This document shows, piece by piece, positions 59,686 through 64,000 of a stretch of 64,000 nucleotides of DNA; the first letter of the stretch is position 1, and each line of letters opens with the position of its first letter. The notes under the pieces were generated by a model that saw only the letters and a program-made list of their open reading frames with translations, searched no databases and had not been told where the DNA came from. A program made the position numbers and the translations under genes. Origin of the DNA: an uncultured bacterium (GTDB lineage: Bacteria > Bacillota > Clostridia > Oscillospirales > Ruminococcaceae); assembly GCA_905214345.1 (NCBI GenBank), contig CAJMLV010000004.1, positions 1-64,000 on the forward strand, read 5' to 3'.

Positions 59686-60969
59686 TCAGATTTTGTCCAG
59701 AGCCTGGGCGATGTCCGCAATCAGGTCGGCTTTGTCTTCCAGTCCGCAGCTCATGCGCACCAGGTCGGGGCGCACGCCGGCGGCGGCCAGCTGTTCGTCG
59801 TTCATCTGGCGGTGGGTGGTGCTCGCGGGGTGCAGGCAGCAGGTGCGGGCGTCGGCCACGTGGGTCTCGATGGCCGCCACCTTTAGATAGCCCATAAAGG
59901 CCGCGGCGGCGTCACGGCCGCCCTTGATGCCGAAGCTGACCACGCCGCAGGAACCGTTGGGCAGGTACTTCTGCGCGCGCTCGTAATACTTGTTGCCGGG
60001 CAGACCGCAGTAATCCACATAGGCGATCTTGGGGTGGTTAGCCAGGAACTCGGCCACGGCCTGGCCGTTTTCGCAATGGCGGGCCATGCGCACATGCAGG
60101 CTTTCCAGGCCCAGGTTCAGCATGTAGGCGTTGATGGGGCTCTGGGTGCAGCCGAAATCACGCATGAGCTGGGCGGTGCACTTGGTGATGAAGGCACCTT
60201 CCTTGCCGAAGCGCTCGGCATAGGTGATGCCGTGATAGCTGTCGTCGGGGGTGGTCAGGCCGGGGAACTTGTCCGCGTGGGCCATCCAGTCAAAGTTGCC
60301 GCTGTCCACAATGGCGCCGCCGATGCAGCCGCCGTGGCCGTCCATGTACTTGGTGGTAGAATGGGTCACGATGTCGGCACCCCATTCAATAGGACGGCAG
60401 CCGATGGGGGTGGGGAAGGTGTTGTCCACGATCAGGGGCACGCCGTGGGCGTGGGCCGCCTTGGCAAAGCGCTCAATGTCCAGCACGGTCAGGGCGGGGT
60501 TGGCGATGGTCTCGCCGAAGACAGCCTTGGTGTTGGGGCGGAAAGCGGCTTCCAGTTCCTCGTCGGAGCAGTCCGGGTCCACGAAGGTGGCTTCGATGCC
60601 CATCTTGGCCATGGTCACGGCAATCAGGTTGAAGGTGCCGCCGTAGATGGAGCTGGAAGACACGATGTGGTCGCCCGCGTTGCAGATGTTGAACAGGGCA
60701 AAGAAGTTGGCAGCCTGGCCGGAGCTGGTCAGCATGGCGGCGGTGCCGCCTTCCAGCTCGGCAATCTTGGCGGCCACATGGTCGCAGGTGGGGTTCTGCA
60801 GGCGGGAGTAGAAGTAGCCGCTGGCCTCCAGGTCAAACAGCTTGCCCATCTCGGCAGAGGTATCATATTTAAAGGTAGTGCTCTGGATGATGGGAATCTG
60901 GCGGGGTTCGCCGTTGCCCGGCGTATAGCCCCCCTGCACACAGATGGTATTGATGGACCGTTTTTCCAT
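59686..60969 (-). CDS. metY: O-acetylhomoserine sulfhydrylase
   Basis: A 427-residue PLP enzyme of the Cys/Met metabolism family: TTFKYDTSAEMGKLFDL, YSRLQNPTCDHVAAKIAELEG, IVDNTFPTPI and the PLP-binding Lys in THSTTKYMDGHG. It makes homocysteine from O-acetylhomoserine and sulfide. It is the first gene of the operon, 22 bases before metA, so the pair forms the direct sulfhydrylation route to methionine. GGAGGT precedes the ATG at 60969. Confidence 0.93.
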   Translation of the reverse strand: MEKRSINTICVQGGYTPGNGEPRQIPIIQSTTFKYDTSAEMGKLFDLEASGYFYSRLQNPTCDHVAAKIAELEGGTAAMLTSSGQAANFFALFNICNAGDHIVSSSSIYGGTFNLIAVTMAKMGIEATFVDPDCSDEELEAAFRPNTKAVFGETIANPALTVLDIERFAKAAHAHGVPLIVDNTFPTPIGCRPIEWGADIVTHSTTKYMDGHGGCIGGAIVDSGNFDWMAHADKFPGLTTPDDSYHGITYAERFGKEGAFITKCTAQLMRDFGCTQSPINAYMLNLGLESLHVRMARHCENGQAVAEFLANHPKIAYVDYCGLPGNKYYERAQKYLPNGSCGVVSFGIKGGRDAAAAFMGYLKVAAIETHVADARTCCLHPASTTHRQMNDEQLAAAGVRPDLVRMSCGLEDKADLIADIAQALDKI

Positions 60970-61026
60970 AATAAGGTAACCTCCCTCTATGATCACGCTT
61001 TTGCGGCGCGGTAAAATACTTATTTT

Positions 61027-61055
61027 ATTGTACCGTGTTGCGGGCCGGATTGCAA
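61027..61055 (-). promoter_or_regulatory. Promoter of metY-metA
   Basis: On the minus strand TTGCAA (61050-61055), a 17-base spacer and TACAAT (61027-61032). The leader is only about 50 bases, too short for a SAM riboswitch. Confidence 0.65.
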
Positions 61056-61113
61056 GGTTTGACCATAAATCTGCCCGGCGGGGATGTTCACAAATAATTT
61101 TCAAATTACCCTG

Positions 61114-61141
61114 TTGACTTTGGCGGTGAACGTGCTACAAT
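61114..61141 (+). promoter_or_regulatory. Promoter of clpB
   Basis: TTGACT (61114-61119), a 16-base spacer and an extended -10 TGCTACAAT (61133-61141), directly followed by the CIRCE element. Confidence 0.75.
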
Positions 61142-61142
61142 A

Positions 61143-61169
61143 TTAGCAGTCGAAGGTTGAGAGTGCTAA
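61143..61169 (+). promoter_or_regulatory. CIRCE element (HrcA operator) upstream of clpB
   Basis: TTAGCAGTC (61143-61151), nine bases, GAGTGCTAA (61161-61169). The consensus is TTAGCACTC-N9-GAGTGCTAA, so one base differs in the left arm. It covers the transcription start, so HrcA would repress clpB outside heat shock. Confidence 0.85.
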
Positions 61170-61318
61170 TTCAAAACCGGAGGCGGTGCTGCGGGCGGAT
61201 TCCACCTGGGAAAGTATAGGAAAATGACCATTGCCTGCCCAAAGCGCCGGACCGGGAAGCACTTGCGACATTCGTTTGCTAATAGATCACAACGCAAGCT
61301 GTGAAGGAGGTTTGCCCT

Positions 61319-63928
<2,610 letters not shown>

Positions 63929-63963
63929 AACCATCCCATAAGACTCCCCGCATATAAATGAAA

Positions 63964-64000
63964 AGTCCCCCGGCCTGCCGAACAAGCAGACCGGGGGACT
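63964..64000 (+). terminator. Terminator after clpB, cut by the window end
   Basis: AGTCCCCCGG (63964-63973) pairs with CCGGGGGACT (63991-64000); the T run would lie beyond the window. Confidence 0.7.

Noticed and set aside
60970..61026. SAM riboswitch or T-box upstream of metY
   Set aside because: The promoter leaves only about 50 bases of leader, and no conserved core of either element is visible.

Overview
The window reads as a chromosomal segment of a GC-rich, low-motility gut Firmicute. The evidence is strong Shine-Dalgarno sites, sigma-A promoters (TTGACA/TATAAT), intrinsic terminators, PadR/HAAS modules, YesMN-type regulation, GntR/YtrA and CIRCE control. An Oscillospiraceae member of the Faecalibacterium/Gemmiger type is my best inference; no rRNA marker is present to prove it. 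There is no mobile element, CRISPR array, tRNA or rRNA gene. Of 58 coding ends, 38 use TGA, 20 use TAA and none uses TAG.

Layout. 1-366: end of a DUF368 (PopT-like) membrane gene. 596-5287: an ABC ATPase plus a giant FtsX-type permease with Leu-x-x-Gly heptads. 5513-5955: a frameshifted remnant, possibly of a nucleoside hydrolase. 6201-10370: MarR regulator and a heterodimeric ABC exporter. 10614-11372: a strongly expressed, leaderless ricin-B-fold protein with a histone-H1-like tail. 11516-13323: HAD phosphatase and DEDDh exonuclease.

13351-22555 is a complete sugar sensing and uptake locus: a YesN response regulator, a YesM kinase, an RbsB-like sensor lipoprotein, then mglB-mglA-mglC. Two of its parts are unusual. 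The galactose/glucose-binding protein MglB is circularly permuted: the first ~80 residues of the normal fold are at the C-terminus. The permease MglC carries a ~205-residue cytoplasmic coiled-coil extension. This is the strongest candidate for something undescribed in the window.

22707-24958 (minus): flavin-reductase-like protein, GtrB-like glycosyltransferase and a Crp/Fnr regulator. 25121-27523: an NMT1/SsuA-type ABC importer. 27650-28665 and 41919-43474: two PadR + HAAS modules. 28721-32843: HemW, Bax-inhibitor-1 protein, and a YtrA-regulated ABC operon with a zinc-ribbon protein. 32979-36398: a two-component system interleaved with a lantibiotic-immunity-like ABC transporter. 36749-40712: potABCD, with an in-frame amber codon in potD. 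40849-41601: acyl-ACP thioesterase. About 41713-41833: a candidate orphan small RNA.

43551-47797: divergent IMP dehydrogenase, then thioredoxin, a Crp/Fnr regulator and a CcdA/TlpA redox pair. 48042-55014: an oligopeptide ABC transporter with a switch-like leader and a cytosolic NlpC/P60 peptidase, which fits murein-peptide recycling. 55126-57747 (minus): rpsO and pnp. 57922-60969 (minus): metY, metA and a glycosyltransferase. 61319-63928: clpB under a CIRCE operator.
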